Assembly (NCBI GenBank): GCA_001899685.1
Contig: MKWG01000043.1
Coordinates: forward strand, 265,930 to 329,929
Source: Sphingobacteriales bacterium 44-15
GTDB taxonomy: Bacteria > Bacteroidota > Bacteroidia > Chitinophagales > Chitinophagaceae
Length of the DNA: 64,000 bases
Reading direction: 5' to 3'
The translations under genes were made by a program, and so were the position numbers. How positions within the stretch are numbered: the first letter of the stretch is position 1; every line of letters begins with the position of its first letter. Shown piece by piece: positions 26,778-35,562 of this stretch. The notes under the pieces are model-generated. The model did no database searches. It was given only the letters and a program-made list of their open reading frames with translations, and was not told the origin of the DNA.

Positions 26778-26826
26778 ATCCCTGCGTAGTTGTATATTAT
26801 TACAATTGTGCAGGGATTTGTTTTTG
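26778..26826 (+). terminator. Probable terminator after the bactofilin gene
   Basis: Outer stem ATCCCTGC/GCAGGGAT (26778-26785 with 26810-26817) encloses a smaller TTGTA/TACAA stem and is followed by a T-rich run (26817-26825). Confidence 0.6.
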
Positions 26827-26843
26827 CAACAAATTGCAGGTTC

Positions 26844-26891
26844 GTGAAGGTGAGAAGTAACAATTATGCCATACACCTTATGCCTTACCTG
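26844..26891. repeat. 7-nt repeat array interrupted by a MITE-like element
   Basis: Units of GTGARAN and TTATGCC type run from 26844 to 26891 in register, with one 6-nt first unit. They resume beyond the inserted element as TTACCTC and CTTCCCC (26997-27010). The element therefore landed inside a pre-existing array. Confidence 0.65.
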
Positions 26892-26892
26892 C

Positions 26893-26995
26893 GGGCGCAT
26901 TTCAAATTTTCGCACCATTTCTCCCCTCTCTGCTGCGCGGAGAGAGGATTGCAGGGGTGAAGGAAATATGTGCCGCGAAAATTTGAAATGCGCCC
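26893..26995. mobile_element. 103-bp MITE-like element, copy 1
   Basis: Perfect 21-bp terminal inverted repeats (26893-26913 with 26975-26995) beginning GGGCGCATTTC. The interior holds a second palindrome (CTCTC...GAGAG) and no reading frame. Flanks CTTACCTGC (26884-26892) and CTTACCTCC (26996-27004) look like a 9-bp target duplication with one mismatch. A second copy of the same length is at 55912-56014. It would need a transposase in trans; none is in the window. Confidence 0.85.
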
Positions 26996-27065
26996 CTTAC
27001 CTCCTTCCCCATGCTTGTTTCCAACGCTTTCTGTATTTTTGACCGGTTTCATATTGTGATAAAAA

Positions 27066-28508
27066 ATGTATATGATAAAACCGGTTATAATTGTTTTGCT
27101 CCAGTTGATGCTGCTGACGCCTTCCGGGGTACTCTTTGCCCAGCATGCTTCGCAAAAGCCCAATATCATTTTTATCCTTGCCGACGACCTGGGGTATGGC
27201 GATACAGAGCCTTACGGACAGGCAAAGATCAAAACGCCGTTTTTATCCCGGCTCGCGGAGGAAGGCATGCTGTTTACACAATTCTATGCGGGCACTTCGG
27301 TATGTGCGCCTTCAAGATCGGCACTGATGACCGGTCAGCATACAGGGCATACTTTTATCCGCGGCAATAAAGAGATAAAGCCGGAAGGACAGTATCCTAT
27401 CGCCGATACTGTATTTACCATAGCAGAAGCCCTGAAGAAAGCAGGGTACGCTACGGGGCTTTTCGGGAAATGGGGGCTTGGCCCGGCAGAAAGCAGCGGC
27501 GACCCGATGGCGCATGGCATTGACAGGTTTTACGGATATAACTGCCAGCGGCAGTCACATCGCTATTATCCCACGCATCTCTGGGATAACGACAAAAAAG
27601 TGGCGCTTTCAGAAAATGGTAACCTGGAATATACAAAGTCTTATGCCCCGGACCTGATACAGGAGCAGGCACTGCAGTTTATTGAGCAGCATGCGCAGCA
27701 ACCCTTTCTTTTGTTCCTTACCTATACGCTGCCGCACGCAGAATTGCTCGTGCCCGACGACAGCATCTACCGGCAATACCTGGGAAAATTTGAAGAACAG
27801 CCGTACAAAGGCAATGATTATGGAGATGGGGCAACAGATGGCGGTTATACCTCCCAGTTGCATCCGCACGCTACATTTGCCGCGATGGTAACAAGGCTTG
27901 ACAAATATGTGGGCGAAGTGATGGACCGGTTGGAACGGTTAGGGATAGACGATAATACGTTTGTCATATTTACCAGTGATAATGGACCTCACACGGAAGG
28001 TGGCGCTGATCCCACCTTCTTTCGCAGCAGCGGTGGGTTGAGAGGAGTTAAAAGGGATCTTTATGAAGGGGGTATACGCGAGCCTTTTATTGCCAGGTGG
28101 CCCGGTAAAATAAAGGCAGGTATGCAAAATAACTATGTCGGCGCTTTCTGGGATATCTTTCCCACTTTTACGAGCATTGCCGGCGTTGCAGCTCCGCCTC
28201 ATACCGACGGGATATCCCTGCTGCCCACTTTGCTGGGAAAAAAAGGGCAAAAGGAGCATTCCTGGCTGTACTGGGAATTTCATGAAGGCGGCGGCAGGCA
28301 GGCGGTGAGAAAAGGAAAATGGAAAGCCGTGAGACTGAATGTATTTAAAGACCCCAATGGACCGGTAGAGCTGTATGATCTTGACAAAGACAGGACGGAG
28401 ACAAAAAATCTTGCTGCTCAGTATCCCCGGATAGCCAAACAAATGGCTGACATTATGCAGCAGGCGCATGTGGAATCTGCCGTGTTCCCTTTTGCAAAAG
28501 GGGAGTAA
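27066..28508 (+). CDS. Arylsulfatase (sulfatase family S1)
   Basis: A 480-residue secreted sulfatase with a signal peptide (MYMIKPVIIVLLQLMLLTPS to LFAQ). Metal ligands are in ILADDLGYGDTEPYG, and the formylglycine motif is C-A-P-S-R with Cys80, so maturation by a sulfatase-modifying enzyme is needed (none in this window). IFTSDNGPHTEGG holds further metal ligands. It removes sulfate esters, probably from polysaccharides or glycosaminoglycan-like glycans, in line with the lyase and fucosidase nearby; the substrate is not readable. The start could also be the second Met two codons later. Confidence 0.93.
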   Translation: MYMIKPVIIVLLQLMLLTPSGVLFAQHASQKPNIIFILADDLGYGDTEPYGQAKIKTPFLSRLAEEGMLFTQFYAGTSVCAPSRSALMTGQHTGHTFIRGNKEIKPEGQYPIADTVFTIAEALKKAGYATGLFGKWGLGPAESSGDPMAHGIDRFYGYNCQRQSHRYYPTHLWDNDKKVALSENGNLEYTKSYAPDLIQEQALQFIEQHAQQPFLLFLTYTLPHAELLVPDDSIYRQYLGKFEEQPYKGNDYGDGATDGGYTSQLHPHATFAAMVTRLDKYVGEVMDRLERLGIDDNTFVIFTSDNGPHTEGGADPTFFRSSGGLRGVKRDLYEGGIREPFIARWPGKIKAGMQNNYVGAFWDIFPTFTSIAGVAAPPHTDGISLLPTLLGKKGQKEHSWLYWEFHEGGGRQAVRKGKWKAVRLNVFKDPNGPVELYDLDKDRTETKNLAAQYPRIAKQMADIMQQAHVESAVFPFAKGE

Positions 28509-28617
28509 TATGGAGTGTTGAAGACTCATATAAAAAAGAAGAGAGTGTTTCGTGAGATACGAACCACGGCGATGAGAGGCAAAAGCAACGCAGCAGAAAG
28601 GGTGTGTTCAATATATA

Positions 28618-29721
28618 CTATACATTAAACCTGAAATGCATGATATCCCCGTCTTCCACCACATAATCTTTACCCTGTACCGCTAATTTTCCAGCATCGC
28701 GGCAGGCGGCTTCCGATTTGTAGTGGATGAAGTCATTATACTTTATCACTTCGGCGCGTATAAAGCCTTTTTCAAAATCTGTATGGATCACCCCTGCAGC
28801 CTGCGGCGCCAGCATGCCTCGGGTAATGGTCCATGCCCTTACTTCCTGTACGCCGGCGGTGAAATAGGTGATCAGATGCAGGAGATGATAGGTAGAGCGG
28901 ATCAGCCTTGCCACACCGCTTTCTTTTAAGCCCATATCTTCGAGGAACATCTGCCGGTCTTCGTAACTGTCCATTACGGCGATCTCACTTTCTATGGCTG
29001 CGCTGATCAGCAGTATCTCCGCATCTTCATCTTTTACCAGCGCTTTTACCGCTTCGGTATGCCTGTTGCCGTTTACCACGCTTTTCTCATCCACATTGCA
29101 TACATAGATCACGGGTTTGATCGTGAGCAGGAAAAGATCGCCGACAAATTTTTCCTTATCTTCTTTGCTTATGGGAAATGAGCGGGCATTTTTTCCCTGC
29201 TCCAGGTGCTTTTTTAGCTCCTGCAATATTTCTAATCCCCTTATCTGCTCTTTATCGCCACTGGTGCGGGTGGCTTTTTCAGATTTGCTGATCTTTTTAT
29301 CAATGCTGTCAAGGTCTTTCAACTGCAGTTCCGTATCAATAATTTCTTTGTCCCTCACCGGGTTTACTGCGCCGTCCACATGTATTACATTGTCGTCGTC
29401 AAAGCAACGTAATACATGAATAACAGCATCCGTGGCGCGTATATTTCCCAAAAACTGGTTGCCCAGGCCCTCGCCCTTGCTGGCGCCTTTCACCAATCCT
29501 GCTATGTCTACAATTTCAACTGTTGTAGGCACCACTTTTTGAGGCTTTACCAGCTTTTCCAGCTCGATCAGCCTGTCGTCGGGCACAGTGATCACCCCTA
29601 TATTAGGCTCAATGGTGCAGAACGGAAAATTCGCTGCCTGCGCTTTGGCGCTGCTGAGCGCATTAAATAAAGTTGATTTTCCTACATTGGGCAATCCCAC
29701 AATACCTGCTTGTAATGCCAT
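28618..29721 (-). CDS. ychF: Redox-regulated ATPase YchF (Obg-related)
   Basis: A 367-residue cytosolic P-loop protein. G1 motif GLPNVGKST sits at residues 8-16, then the FPFCTIEPN switch, DIAGLVKGAS (G3) and a C-terminal TGS domain ending in VVEDGDIMHFRFNV. YchF hydrolyses ATP in preference to GTP and associates with ribosomes. I start it at ATG 29721 (MALQAGIVGLPN): the reading frame is open to 29805, but the likely promoter -7 box (29770-29777) lies inside that extension and relatives start with the shorter form. Confidence 0.95.
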   Translation of the reverse strand: MALQAGIVGLPNVGKSTLFNALSSAKAQAANFPFCTIEPNIGVITVPDDRLIELEKLVKPQKVVPTTVEIVDIAGLVKGASKGEGLGNQFLGNIRATDAVIHVLRCFDDDNVIHVDGAVNPVRDKEIIDTELQLKDLDSIDKKISKSEKATRTSGDKEQIRGLEILQELKKHLEQGKNARSFPISKEDKEKFVGDLFLLTIKPVIYVCNVDEKSVVNGNRHTEAVKALVKDEDAEILLISAAIESEIAVMDSYEDRQMFLEDMGLKESGVARLIRSTYHLLHLITYFTAGVQEVRAWTITRGMLAPQAAGVIHTDFEKGFIRAEVIKYNDFIHYKSEAACRDAGKLAVQGKDYVVEDGDIMHFRFNV

Positions 29722-29769
29722 ATTTTTTAAAATTAACTGCTCTGCGTACCGGAGCTTTTTTTGAGGCGG

Positions 29770-29777
29770 CAAAGGTA
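29770..29777 (-). promoter_or_regulatory. -7 promoter element of ychF
   Basis: TACCTTTG on the minus strand fits TAnnTTTG, as in front of rpsA. It is 48 nt upstream of the ATG at 29721. A -33 box is not clear. Confidence 0.5.
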
Positions 29778-29816
29778 GCATTACCGGGACAGATTTTAAA
29801 AACAATGCGGAAACAT

Positions 29817-29848
29817 TTTGCGCGTTTACTTTTTACCGTTTATCTTCA
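29817..29848 (+). promoter_or_regulatory. Candidate promoter giving a near-leaderless transcript
   Basis: TTTG (29817-29820), 20 nt spacer, TATCTTCA (29841-29848). The ATG of the SpmA-SpmB-like gene follows at 29852, so transcription would begin at or within a few bases of the start codon. Confidence 0.45.
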
Positions 29849-29851
29849 AGT

Positions 29852-31090
29852 ATGACACTGACATATATCTGGATGTCCTTTTTCCTGCTGTCTTTTATAG
29901 TAGCCTTCATAAAGTGGGCCTTTTTAGGTGATCATCAGATCCTTCCTGCGCTGGTGGAAGGGATCTTTAAGGCCGCCAATGACGGCTTTGATATTTCCCT
30001 GAAGCTGGTAGGGGTGATGGCGCTTTTCCTGGGATTTATGAATATAGGGGAGCGGGCGGGAGCGATCAGGTTCCTTTCGAGAATTGTAGGTCCGTTTTTT
30101 TCGCGGTTATTTCCCGATATACCGAAGCATCACCCGGCTACCGGCCAGATGATGATGAATTTTTCCGCTAACCTGCTGGGGCTGGACAATGCCGCTACTC
30201 CTTTTGGTATAAAGGCCATGGAAAGCCTGCAGGAACTGAATCAAAATAAAGATGTCGCCAGCAATGCGCAGCTCATGTTCATGGCATTGCACGCCAGCGG
30301 GCTGACGCTTATCCCCGTAAGCACTATCGCCATGAGAGCTTCTGTTAAAATGCCCGCGGCTAACCCAACAGATATTTTTGTGCCCTGCATGATCGTAACC
30401 TTTGCCGCCACTCTTGCAGCATTATGTATAATGGCTTATAAGCAAAAAATAAACCTGCTCCAGCCTGTGCTGCTTGCCTGGGTAGGCGGGCTTTCTGCCG
30501 GTGTGGGATTGTTGGTGTGGTATCTGACCACGCTTGACCAGCACAGCATCCAGCTTTTTTCCAACACGCTGAGCAGCGGGCTGATATTGTTAATATTCCT
30601 GGCCTTTCTCCTCGGCGGATGGAGAAAGAAGGTGAATATGTTTGAAGCTTTTGTGGAAGGCGCTAAAGGCGGCTTTGAAATTGCCATTCGTATAATACCC
30701 TATCTCATTGCTATGCTGGTAGCCATAAGTGTATTGCGTAATTCCGGTATTTTCAGCTATCTCATTGACGGATTAAGACATCTGTTTGGGTTGACAGGGA
30801 TGAATACGGATTTTGTAGAGTCCCTGCCTACGGCAATAATGAAGCCTCTCAGCGGCGCCGGCGCCAGGGGAATGATGGTGGAGGCAATGAATACTTATGG
30901 AACGGATTCCTTTATCGGGCGGCTGTCCAGTATTTTCCAGGGCACGAACGATACCACTTTCTATGTAGTAGCAGTTTATTTCGGCGCTATTTCGGTAAAG
31001 AATACACGTTACGCCATACCTGCTATGTTGCTGGCTGATCTTGTTGGTATCATTACAGCTATACTGGTGGGGTATTTGTTTTTTCATTAA
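29852..31090 (+). CDS. Nucleoside-recognition (Gate) membrane protein, SpmA-SpmB fusion type
   Basis: A 412-residue polytopic membrane protein made of two Gate-type halves. The first (about 1-190) resembles SpmA (LVGVMALFLGFMNIGERAG and MMMNFSANLLGLDNAATPFG); the second (about 240-412) resembles SpmB (GAKGGFEIAIRIIPYLIAML, then IMKPLSGAGARGMMVE and FQGTNDTTFYVVAVYFG). In Firmicutes the separate proteins act in spore maturation; in non-sporulating Bacteroidota the fused form is widespread in my recollection and its substrate is unknown. A transport function is inferred from the Gate fold. Confidence 0.88.
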   Translation: MTLTYIWMSFFLLSFIVAFIKWAFLGDHQILPALVEGIFKAANDGFDISLKLVGVMALFLGFMNIGERAGAIRFLSRIVGPFFSRLFPDIPKHHPATGQMMMNFSANLLGLDNAATPFGIKAMESLQELNQNKDVASNAQLMFMALHASGLTLIPVSTIAMRASVKMPAANPTDIFVPCMIVTFAATLAALCIMAYKQKINLLQPVLLAWVGGLSAGVGLLVWYLTTLDQHSIQLFSNTLSSGLILLIFLAFLLGGWRKKVNMFEAFVEGAKGGFEIAIRIIPYLIAMLVAISVLRNSGIFSYLIDGLRHLFGLTGMNTDFVESLPTAIMKPLSGAGARGMMVEAMNTYGTDSFIGRLSSIFQGTNDTTFYVVAVYFGAISVKNTRYAIPAMLLADLVGIITAILVGYLFFH

Positions 31091-31129
31091 AGTGAATGGT
31101 GAATGCATACCCGCTGCCAATTGGACGAG

Positions 31130-31226
31130 GTGAATAGACAAACGTGAGAGGTGAAACGTGAGATAGCCTGTAACTTGAAACCTCTTCCTGTCTTACCACT
31201 TATCCCTTACCCCTTACCACTAATAT
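31130..31226. repeat. Composite 7-nt repeat array using three word families
   Basis: Five GTGARAN-like units (31130-31164), a 3-nt break, three units of CTGTAAC/TTGAAAC/CTCTTCC type (31168-31188), a 3-nt break, then five CTTAYCM-like units (31192-31226). Two GTGAATG units also follow the upstream stop codon (31092-31105). The last unit contains the TAG stop of the convergent kinase gene. Confidence 0.8.
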
Positions 31227-32704
31227 CTCACCTCCTGGTGCTCTTTAAACAAAGGCGCAAGGCTTTCTCTCAGCTTTTTGAAGAACCGGTATTGTTTATC
31301 ACGAATGTCTACTGCCTTCTTATCGGGTTCTATCCTTTCACCGGATCTCAACATGGAGAATGAGGCTTCATTAAAATCCTTAAATATCCCTCCCGCCGTG
31401 AAAGCCAGCATAGCATTACCCACCAGGGCCATTTCATTACCGGGGGGCAGCGTTACCGGCACGCCTAATACATCGGCGAATATTTGCGGCCAGGCTTTAA
31501 TATTAACACCACCGCCACCCATCCTGATCTCCTTTACGGGCATATTATTTTCCCGAAGGGCATCATAAAGATAACGCATGGAATAAGCAACTCCTTCCAG
31601 AACCGAACGGGCAAAATCTGTTTTGGAGTGGTTGCGGCGAATGCCAAAGAACACTCCTGAAGCATAAGGTCCCGTTTGAGAATCCCGCTCTCCTGTAAGG
31701 TAAGGTAAAGAGATCAGGGGCGGCTCATGACTGATCTGCAACAGGTCAGGATCATTGGGATTGATATCAAATAAATTATTCCTCATCCAGTCTAATGGAA
31801 GAGCGGCATTATTAAGAGCGCCTCCGTTCAGAAAAAATCTTTCCTTAATGGCATAGGCCTGAATGCGCTTATTTTCATCCTGGTCCAGCACTGCATTATC
31901 ACCGGGGATACGAAGCATTGCGGTAGTTCCGATATTAATGATGCCTACATTGGGCTCAAACCCGCTGAGTCCCATTCCTAAAGCGGCGCCATCATATATT
32001 CCCAGCACTACTTCTACCTTCTCTTTCAACCCTAGCATTTCCGCGACCTCTTTTTTTAGCGGCGCGCTGTATTGTGTTCCGTCTGCAACTGCAGGAAACT
32101 GTTCTCCGGAAAGATGAAGCTTCGAAAGCAGCCCCTCATCCCATTGATAATCCTGTAGATTGTAAAATTGAGTGGCGCCTGCTGTGCTCATATCTGTTAC
32201 CCATTCCCCGGTCAGCCATTCAAACAGGAACGATTTGCTATCGGTAAAATATTTTGCTTTTTTATAAAGCTCAGGCCGTTCCCTGAAGAAATAAAACAAG
32301 CGTGGCAGCACGTATTGGCTGATAAGAGGACAACCTGTTTTCCGGTAAATATCTTCATCTGCATAGAAAGATATAAAATCAGAAAAAGTGGTTTGGGAAC
32401 GGGTATCCGTAAGCAGGGTTAAGCCGGTGAGCGGTTTCCTTTGCTCATCCATCATCATCAGTCCAAACTGGTAGCCTGACGAAACGATATATTTCACCTG
32501 GCCTTTATCATTGTCCTTCAGCACTTTTTTGCATAAGGAGATCACCATATCCCTGAGCTGCTCGGGGTCATGCTCCGCAGCTCCGGCCTCATTGCTGACG
32601 GTAGGTACACCCGAGGAGTATAACAACAATATTTCGCCCAGTTCATTAACCAGTCCTACCTTCAGGTTGGTTGTGCCGAGGTCAATCGCCAACGTTAACT
32701 CCAT
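31220..32704 (-). CDS. FGGY family carbohydrate kinase
   Basis: A 494-residue ATP-dependent sugar or sugar-acid kinase with both actin-like domains: LAIDLGTTNLKVGLV at the N-terminus, GIYDGAALGMGLSG and NIGTTAMLRIPGD in the middle, and GGGGVNIKAWPQIFADVLGVPV with PPGNEMALVGNAMLA near the C-terminus. Overall closer to gluconokinase/xylulokinase members than to glycerol kinase. Its start overlaps the end of a D-2-hydroxyacid dehydrogenase gene by 10 nt, so they are translationally coupled and probably act on one pathway. Substrate unknown. Confidence 0.9.
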   Translation of the reverse strand: MELTLAIDLGTTNLKVGLVNELGEILLLYSSGVPTVSNEAGAAEHDPEQLRDMVISLCKKVLKDNDKGQVKYIVSSGYQFGLMMMDEQRKPLTGLTLLTDTRSQTTFSDFISFYADEDIYRKTGCPLISQYVLPRLFYFFRERPELYKKAKYFTDSKSFLFEWLTGEWVTDMSTAGATQFYNLQDYQWDEGLLSKLHLSGEQFPAVADGTQYSAPLKKEVAEMLGLKEKVEVVLGIYDGAALGMGLSGFEPNVGIINIGTTAMLRIPGDNAVLDQDENKRIQAYAIKERFFLNGGALNNAALPLDWMRNNLFDINPNDPDLLQISHEPPLISLPYLTGERDSQTGPYASGVFFGIRRNHSKTDFARSVLEGVAYSMRYLYDALRENNMPVKEIRMGGGGVNIKAWPQIFADVLGVPVTLPPGNEMALVGNAMLAFTAGGIFKDFNEASFSMLRSGERIEPDKKAVDIRDKQYRFFKKLRESLAPLFKEHQEVRY

Positions 32705-33711
32705 TTTCTGTATTCTTTTTGTAGTACTTCAGGATTGGCAAGCTCACCTGCAGTGCCGCCATTCTGAAATACGGCAACCATATCATCTACACAGGTCTGC
32801 CCCATACCATGCAGCGACTCCCAGGAATAGCCGCCGAGATGAGGCGTAATTATTACATTATCCAGTTTCGCCAAACGATGGTTGCCATCAATAGGTTCTC
32901 CTTCTACCACATCTGTTGCATAAGCGCCTAAGGGTCCGTGTTGCAAAGCTTCATACAGGGCATCCTCATCCACGAGCTCACCCCTGCAGGTATTGACCAG
33001 TACCGCGCCCTTTTGCATGGACGCGAACTGTGCTTTACCTAACATCCGTTGTGTTTCTGAAGTAAGCGGGCAGTGAAATAAGATAGCATTGGAGGTGTCT
33101 ATCAGCTCTTCCAGGCTCACCGATCTGGCATTGAACTGCCTGAATCTTTCCTGGTCAATATACGGGTCGGAAGCAATAATATTAGCGCCAAATCCATTTG
33201 ACAGGATCTCTGCGGAACGCGAGCCAATATTACCTAACCCGATTATGCCTACTGTTTTTCCCTTCAGCTCCATTCCGATCATGCGAAAGCGGCTCTCCCA
33301 TTTACTGTTCTTCACAGCCAGCAAGCCCTGGGGTACCTGCCGCGATGCGGCCATCAGCAATGTAACGGCATATTCCGCTACCGCCTCTCTTTCTACCACT
33401 CCTTTTACGCGGGACACTGCTATGCCAAGCGAAGTGGCAGCTTCCAGGTCAACATTATCACAGCCAATACCATGACGCGACAGCAGGATAAGTTTAGTAC
33501 ACTGTTCCAGGGTCTTCCGTGGAAATTTAGGTGTTACACTGGCAATGATACCGTCTGCGTCCCTGATCTTTTCAGCGAGGGCGTCGCCATCAATGTCGGA
33601 CGGAACGGTAATATGTTTAATGTCGGCAAACGCTTCCAGCGTTTTTATATGCGCTGCAAAATGTTTACCGAAAGTGCTTGAGTTGACAATAGCAATAAGA
33701 GGTCTGTTCAT
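32695..33711 (-). CDS. D-2-hydroxyacid dehydrogenase (phosphoglycerate dehydrogenase-like)
   Basis: A 338-residue NAD-dependent dehydrogenase. The Rossmann motif GIIGLGNIGSRSAEIL is near residue 155, the catalytic Arg in NTCRGEL near 245, and the Glu-His pair in VVEGEPI and ITPHLGGYSWE near 275-300. There is no ACT domain, so it is not a full serine-pathway SerA. It is the first gene of an overlapping pair with an FGGY kinase, suggesting catabolism of a sugar acid or polyol; this is inference. ATG at 33711 is the natural start. Confidence 0.9.
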   Translation of the reverse strand: MNRPLIAIVNSSTFGKHFAAHIKTLEAFADIKHITVPSDIDGDALAEKIRDADGIIASVTPKFPRKTLEQCTKLILLSRHGIGCDNVDLEAATSLGIAVSRVKGVVEREAVAEYAVTLLMAASRQVPQGLLAVKNSKWESRFRMIGMELKGKTVGIIGLGNIGSRSAEILSNGFGANIIASDPYIDQERFRQFNARSVSLEELIDTSNAILFHCPLTSETQRMLGKAQFASMQKGAVLVNTCRGELVDEDALYEALQHGPLGAYATDVVEGEPIDGNHRLAKLDNVIITPHLGGYSWESLHGMGQTCVDDMVAVFQNGGTAGELANPEVLQKEYRKWS

Positions 33712-33756
33712 GTTCGTATAAATATATTCGTCAAATATCCGTTTTTTTTTGCTGAC

Positions 33757-35562
33757 CTAATTCAAATTGATCACCCTGTCTTTTGCATATTTCACGCTGT
33801 AAGCAAACCTTATCTTCCTGCTTTCCCCGGGGGCAAGCTTTAATTTCCAGGTAAGGACACCGGTTTCTTTGTTTACATCAGCTCCGCCATCATTTGTTAA
33901 TTCCGCTTCTATCTCTTTTGTGGAAGATATGGGGTATTGGTCTTTCAACAGCATATCCACCGAATCTTTCTTATTATTTTTTACGGTGATCTCGTAGGTT
34001 ATTTTTTGCAGTGTGTTGCTGCCAAGGAATTTCACACTGCTGTAATCAACCAGCTTCTCTTTTTTGACTACTACCCGTTTATCACGGCCGAGCGTAAGAT
34101 TCAATGTATCAAAAGTTGAATTGGGGTCAATGAACGATTTGCCTACATAAGTGCCTTCAAATATTATATTGGCATCACCCGGCAGCAGGTTCAGCCTTTC
34201 CCATTCAGGCACTTCTGCCAGTAAATATGCGTCTTTATCAAGCCTGGGCGCCGAATAAAATTTATAATGCGCATCCACTTTGTATTCTTTCAGCATTGCC
34301 GTTTGTTCTTTGCCGTTAGTGGGCACGTCAAAAGGAATGTCGATATCAAAAGTTACATTCAGCTCATTGTCGCTGACAGATACATAATCTCCCAGCCCTT
34401 CTTTTAAAGTAACCACAACAGCTCCGCCTGCTGCCCTGGAGCCATACAGCGCGGTAGCGGCATCCGCTTTTAATACCTGCATATCTTTTATCGCCACTTT
34501 GTTAATTTTTTGAAACTCCTGTTTACTCATTTCCGCACCGTTTACAATGTATACCGGAAGCAGCCCGGTGTTATCCGCTTCTTCTTTTTTTGCGTTTCCA
34601 TATCCTACCACTACTACATCACTTAAGCTATTCGTTCCTCTTAGTGTTATACCTGCTGCTTTTCCAGAAAGAGATTGCTCCATTACATTCACCGGGTTAA
34701 TATAAGCCAGGAACCATGTATTTAATACCGGTGCATTGCCCCATTGATTGGGAACGGAAGTAGAGAGCGATAATTTTACTTTCTTCCAGTCTATCCCCGT
34801 GGTTTGAGTGATCTTTGATTTGTACACCACTTTTAACGGGCTTTTTATATCGTCCACGCGAATATCATAATAAGGGGTCCAGTAGGCATTGGGGGTAATA
34901 TAAGCAATCGTAAAATCATATTTACCGCTTACGGCTGCGGATAGCTGCAGGGTGATGCGTCCCGTATTCCGGGTATTCTTTTTTTCTTCTTCTGCGACCT
35001 GGTCATTCACTCTCAGCAGTAATTCATTCCATTTTTTCTTTTTTTCATTTTGCTGCTTCAGCTCCTGCTGCAGTTCTGCGGATTTTGCTTTATAATAATC
35101 CATCAGCTTCATCAATTCAGCTACGCTCAGCCCGGTTTGCGAGCCTTTAATGTCTTTATTGGTTTTTAATACATCAAGCAGGTCGGTAATAGTGGTAACC
35201 TGTGCCTGTATCTTCTGTAGTTCATCCGAAATTTTTTCAGCGGAATCCTTTAATTGCTGAATGGTTTGATTTGCCTGCGGCGTAACAAGGAAATTATTAG
35301 AAAACTCAACGCCCATAAGTGTTACGGCAGCGGGGCAACTGATCTGAATACTGTTGATGTCCACGGTATTACTTATACCTTCAATGATCAGCTCACTGGC
35401 TCCCTGCTGAAGCTGGACACCGGCACTGTGCGTCATTTCCGCCCCATTGCGGTAAACGGTAACTGTTTTAAGCGAGGAGTTCACTTTCAATGGTGCATCG
35501 CCTGCCAGTACAAACAATGAGCACGATAAAGAGGCTAAAATGAATATTGTTGTTTTACACAT
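33757..35562 (-). CDS. MuiA/DUF4139 family protein with an embedded TonB-plug-like segment
   Basis: A 601-residue exported protein (signal MCKTTIFILASLSCSLFVLA). It has the N-terminal DUF4140 strand region (VTVYRNGAEMTHSAGVQL), a coiled coil (about 95-200) and the DUF4139 domain. Between about residues 300 and 390 lies a segment like the plug of SusC/RagA receptors: VVVVGYG, VYIVNGAEMSKQEF, then IKDMQVLKADAATALYGSRA and GGAVVVTLKEG. No barrel follows; DUF4139 strands resume (YKVDAHYKFYSAPRLDKDAYL). Family function is unknown. ATG 35562 is preferred over 35580 because the signal peptide starts there. A terminator-like hairpin ends at the base next to this ATG. Confidence 0.85.
   Translation of the reverse strand: MCKTTIFILASLSCSLFVLAGDAPLKVNSSLKTVTVYRNGAEMTHSAGVQLQQGASELIIEGISNTVDINSIQISCPAAVTLMGVEFSNNFLVTPQANQTIQQLKDSAEKISDELQKIQAQVTTITDLLDVLKTNKDIKGSQTGLSVAELMKLMDYYKAKSAELQQELKQQNEKKKKWNELLLRVNDQVAEEEKKNTRNTGRITLQLSAAVSGKYDFTIAYITPNAYWTPYYDIRVDDIKSPLKVVYKSKITQTTGIDWKKVKLSLSTSVPNQWGNAPVLNTWFLAYINPVNVMEQSLSGKAAGITLRGTNSLSDVVVVGYGNAKKEEADNTGLLPVYIVNGAEMSKQEFQKINKVAIKDMQVLKADAATALYGSRAAGGAVVVTLKEGLGDYVSVSDNELNVTFDIDIPFDVPTNGKEQTAMLKEYKVDAHYKFYSAPRLDKDAYLLAEVPEWERLNLLPGDANIIFEGTYVGKSFIDPNSTFDTLNLTLGRDKRVVVKKEKLVDYSSVKFLGSNTLQKITYEITVKNNKKDSVDMLLKDQYPISSTKEIEAELTNDGGADVNKETGVLTWKLKLAPGESRKIRFAYSVKYAKDRVINLN

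Noticed and set aside
34380..34660. Separate TonB-dependent receptor gene inside the MuiA-like gene
   Set aside because: The plug-like segment is in frame within one continuous protein, and no barrel sequence follows.
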